Shown here one piece after another: positions 32,332 to 34,172 of a stretch of DNA of 34,172 bases. The position numbers were made by a program, and so were the translations under genes. The notes below the pieces were generated by a model that ran no database searches, had not been told where the DNA came from, and saw nothing but the letters and a program-made list of their open reading frames with translations. The DNA comes from Scatosoma sp045650185 (GTDB taxonomy: Bacteria; Bacillota; Clostridia; Christensenellales; Borkfalkiaceae), in NCBI GenBank assembly GCA_045650185.1, contig JAZRQY010000014.1, positions 1-34,172 of the forward strand, read 5' to 3'. Numbering within the stretch: position 1 is the first letter of the stretch; each line of letters starts with the position of its first letter.

Positions 32332-32360
32332 TTGCAAATTTTCGTGAATCATGGTATACT
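32332..32360 (+). promoter_or_regulatory. Sigma-A promoter of uvrC
   Basis: TTGCAA (32332-32337), 17 bases, TATACT (32355-32360). AGGTGAT stands six bases before the uvrC ATG. The region before it (32296-32331) holds only a weak AT-rich stem TTAAAC/GTTTAA and a T-run. Confidence 0.75.
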
Positions 32361-32413
32361 GTTAGTATCGGTTATTATGCTTGTATGTATTTTTGTGCAT
32401 AGGTGATGATTGA

Positions 32414-34172
32414 ATGGGAAAATTGCAGGAAAAATTAAAACTATTGCCCGATAGCCCCGGCGTATATATCATGCTGGATAAGTACGGCGCGGTCATTTAC
32501 GTTGGCAAAGCGCGGGTTTTAAAAAATCGTGTGCGACAATATTTCCACGGCTCGGCAAAGCCTTCAAAAGTGGCGGCGATGGTGGAGAATATTGCGGACT
32601 TTTCCTACATCATCACGAATACGGAGATTGACGCTCTGGCATTGGAGAACAATCTTATCAAAAAGTACAAACCAAAGTATAATATCCTCTTAAAAGACGA
32701 TAAGACGTATCCCTATATCAAGGCGCATATCAAGGAGGAATTTCCTCGCTTTTCTATCACGAGAAAGCTGACGAAGGATGCAAAATATTTCGGCCCGTTT
32801 ATGGGTGGTATACGCTGTAAGGATATTCTGGAAATCCTTTCATCCGTTTACGGAGTTCGCCTGTGTACGACGACGATTGGCGCAAAACCCAAAAAGCCTT
32901 GCCTTGCCTACCATATCGGGAAATGCCTCGGCCCTTGTTCGCATAGCTGCTCTAAGGAAGATTATGCAGAGAGAGTAAAAAAAGCATTGTCTTTCTTGGA
33001 CGGCAACTATGAAGAAGCGGAAGAAATCCTGCAAAGCAAAATGCTTTCCTTTGCCGAAAACGAGGAGTTCGAGTTGGCTTTGGAATACCGTGAAAAGTTG
33101 CAGATGCTGTCCAAATTAAAACTCAAACGGCTTACGGCAATCAATCGTGATATCAATGCCGACGTGTTTGCGTTATGCTCGGATAAGCTGTATTCCTCCG
33201 TCAACGTTTTGATTACGCGTAGTGGCATTATGCAGGGGGGTAGCAATTACGCTTTGGAGGATGCCTCTTTGGCGGAAAGCGATGCCCTCACGGCGTTTAT
33301 ATTGCAGTATTACGCGCATAGAGAACCGCCTGAGGAGATTATCGTTCAGGACTTTTGCGAAAAGGACTTGCTTGAAGGGTATTTCAAAGAAAAACTTGGC
33401 AAGAGGACGGTTGTCACCATCGCAAAAGCAGGGGTGCGAAAACAGCTGCTAGATATGGCGGCAAAGAACGCGGAAGAATACCTTTCCAAGGTCGTAGGGA
33501 AAATTGAGCATAAGAACGATCGGACGAAGAATGCTTGTCGTAGGTTGCAAGAACTCTTGTCCTTGCCCCGTTATCCACGCCGCATGGAATGTTATGATAT
33601 TTCGAACATTTCAGGCGTAGATAAAGTAGGCTCGATGGTGGTATTCATCGACGGTGAAGCGGATAAAAACAGCTACCGCCGCTTTAAAATCAAGACGGTG
33701 GAGGGCGCAAACGACTATGCCTCGCATCAAGAAATGATGCGCCGTCGCTTATCGAAGTTTGGTACGGATGAAGAGGAGCGGTTCCCTCGTCCCGACTTAA
33801 TCGTTATTGACGGTGGCAAGGGGCAGCTGTCGGCAATCCAAGAGGTGTTTGCGGAATTTTCAATTACCGACGTTCCCTTGATTGCTTTGGCAGAGCGCGA
33901 CGAGGAAATTTTCACGCCCTTTTCGCAAGAGAGTATTCGTTTGCAAAAGAGTGACTATGTTCTACAAATGTTGCAACGGCTTAGGGATGAGGCGCATCGC
34001 TTTGCGATTACCTACTTTAGAAGTCTGCATTCCAAACGTAATCTTGCCTCCGTCCTTTCTGAGATTGAGGGAGTGGGTAAGAAAAAACGAGAGGCGTTGC
34101 TTGCGCGGTTTCAAACGATTGATAATATCATGAACGCGGACGTAAAAGAGCTGACAAAAGCTGACGGTATCG
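32414..34172 (+). CDS. uvrC: Excinuclease ABC subunit C (3' truncated by window)
   Basis: The nuclease subunit of nucleotide-excision repair, which cuts on both sides of a lesion held by UvrB. The frame runs open from the ATG at 32414 to the window end, 586 residues, so probably only the last 15 to 25 are missing. Visible in order are the GIY-YIG domain (GVYIMLDKYGAVIYVGKA), a cysteine cluster (CLAYHIGKCLGPC), the UVR motif (FELALEYREKLQML), the RNase H-like second nuclease (CYDISNISG, VIDGGKGQL) and the start of the helix-hairpin-helix tail (IEGVGKKKREALL). All catalytic regions are intact. It is transcribed from its own promoter. Confidence 0.97.
   Translation, partial: MGKLQEKLKLLPDSPGVYIMLDKYGAVIYVGKARVLKNRVRQYFHGSAKPSKVAAMVENIADFSYIITNTEIDALALENNLIKKYKPKYNILLKDDKTYPYIKAHIKEEFPRFSITRKLTKDAKYFGPFMGGIRCKDILEILSSVYGVRLCTTTIGAKPKKPCLAYHIGKCLGPCSHSCSKEDYAERVKKALSFLDGNYEEAEEILQSKMLSFAENEEFELALEYREKLQMLSKLKLKRLTAINRDINADVFALCSDKLYSSVNVLITRSGIMQGGSNYALEDASLAESDALTAFILQYYAHREPPEEIIVQDFCEKDLLEGYFKEKLGKRTVVTIAKAGVRKQLLDMAAKNAEEYLSKVVGKIEHKNDRTKNACRRLQELLSLPRYPRRMECYDISNISGVDKVGSMVVFIDGEADKNSYRRFKIKTVEGANDYASHQEMMRRRLSKFGTDEEERFPRPDLIVIDGGKGQLSAIQEVFAEFSITDVPLIALAERDEEIFTPFSQESIRLQKSDYVLQMLQRLRDEAHRFAITYFRSLHSKRNLASVLSEIEGVGKKKREALLARFQTIDNIMNADVKELTKADGI

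Noticed and set aside
1..34172. CRISPR array, complete prophage or insertion sequence
   Set aside because: No regularly spaced repeats, no transposase, integrase or phage structural gene was seen.

Overview
The window looks like a chromosomal segment of an anaerobic, probably spore-forming member of the Clostridia (Bacillota). Support comes from the gene families and their order: mutL-miaA followed by a YnbB-type PLP enzyme, a TTG-started spoIIID, anaerobic ribonucleotide reductase (nrdD-nrdG), pta-ackA fermentation genes, yceD-rpmF, tmcAL, and strong AGGAGG-type ribosome binding sites with TTGACA/TATAAT promoters. Nearly everything is core or housekeeping. I see no phage, complete mobile element, CRISPR array or rRNA. 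The genus cannot be set from the sequence alone.

Layout: 1-2967 (+) is a tightly coupled repair/tRNA-modification block (mutL 3' part, miaA, YnbB-like). 3069-3704 (+) is an XRE regulator with membrane segments and a zinc ribbon. 3744-5083 (-) holds an MTA/SAH nucleosidase and uracil-DNA glycosylase. 5231-5689 (+) is a C_GCAxxG_C_C protein. 5755-7199 (-) is ychF plus a small membrane protein. 7356-9041 (+) is argS. 9181-12265 (+) is a HelD-like helicase and a HAD phosphatase. 12394-17049 (+) is a type IIA topoisomerase pair, followed by spoIIID (17136-17390) under a probable sigma-E promoter and a prephenate dehydrogenase (17504-18328). 18412-20933 (+) is a DUF1934/metallo-hydrolase/Rho-like operon. 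21133-23990 (+) is nrdDG with NrdR boxes, followed by a terminator and a small membrane-anchored protein. 24715-24790 is tRNA-Thr(CGT), followed by an odd, highly structured stretch flanked by copies of the tRNA 3' end. 25080-26231 (-) is tmcAL. 26355-28556 (+) is pta-ackA. 28630-29271 (+) is yceD-rpmF. 29420-32295 (+) is a copper ATPase with a fused CopZ-like domain and an ArsR-family regulator. uvrC (32414 to the end) runs off the window.

How the genes work together: the DNA maintenance set (mutL, ung, uvrC, topoisomerase) and the RNA/translation set (miaA, tmcAL, argS, tRNA-Thr, rpmF, ychF) are scattered among metabolic genes of anaerobic life (nrdDG for dNTPs, pta-ackA for acetate and ATP). 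The least ordinary items are: a Rho homologue whose ATPase active-site residues are largely replaced; the roughly 140-nt multi-hairpin element between two tRNA-Thr 3'-end copies; a copper ATPase with DKTAT in place of the near-invariant DKTGT and an internal ribosome binding site in front of its CopZ-like tail; and a terminator-like hairpin lying over the start of the gene after nrdG.
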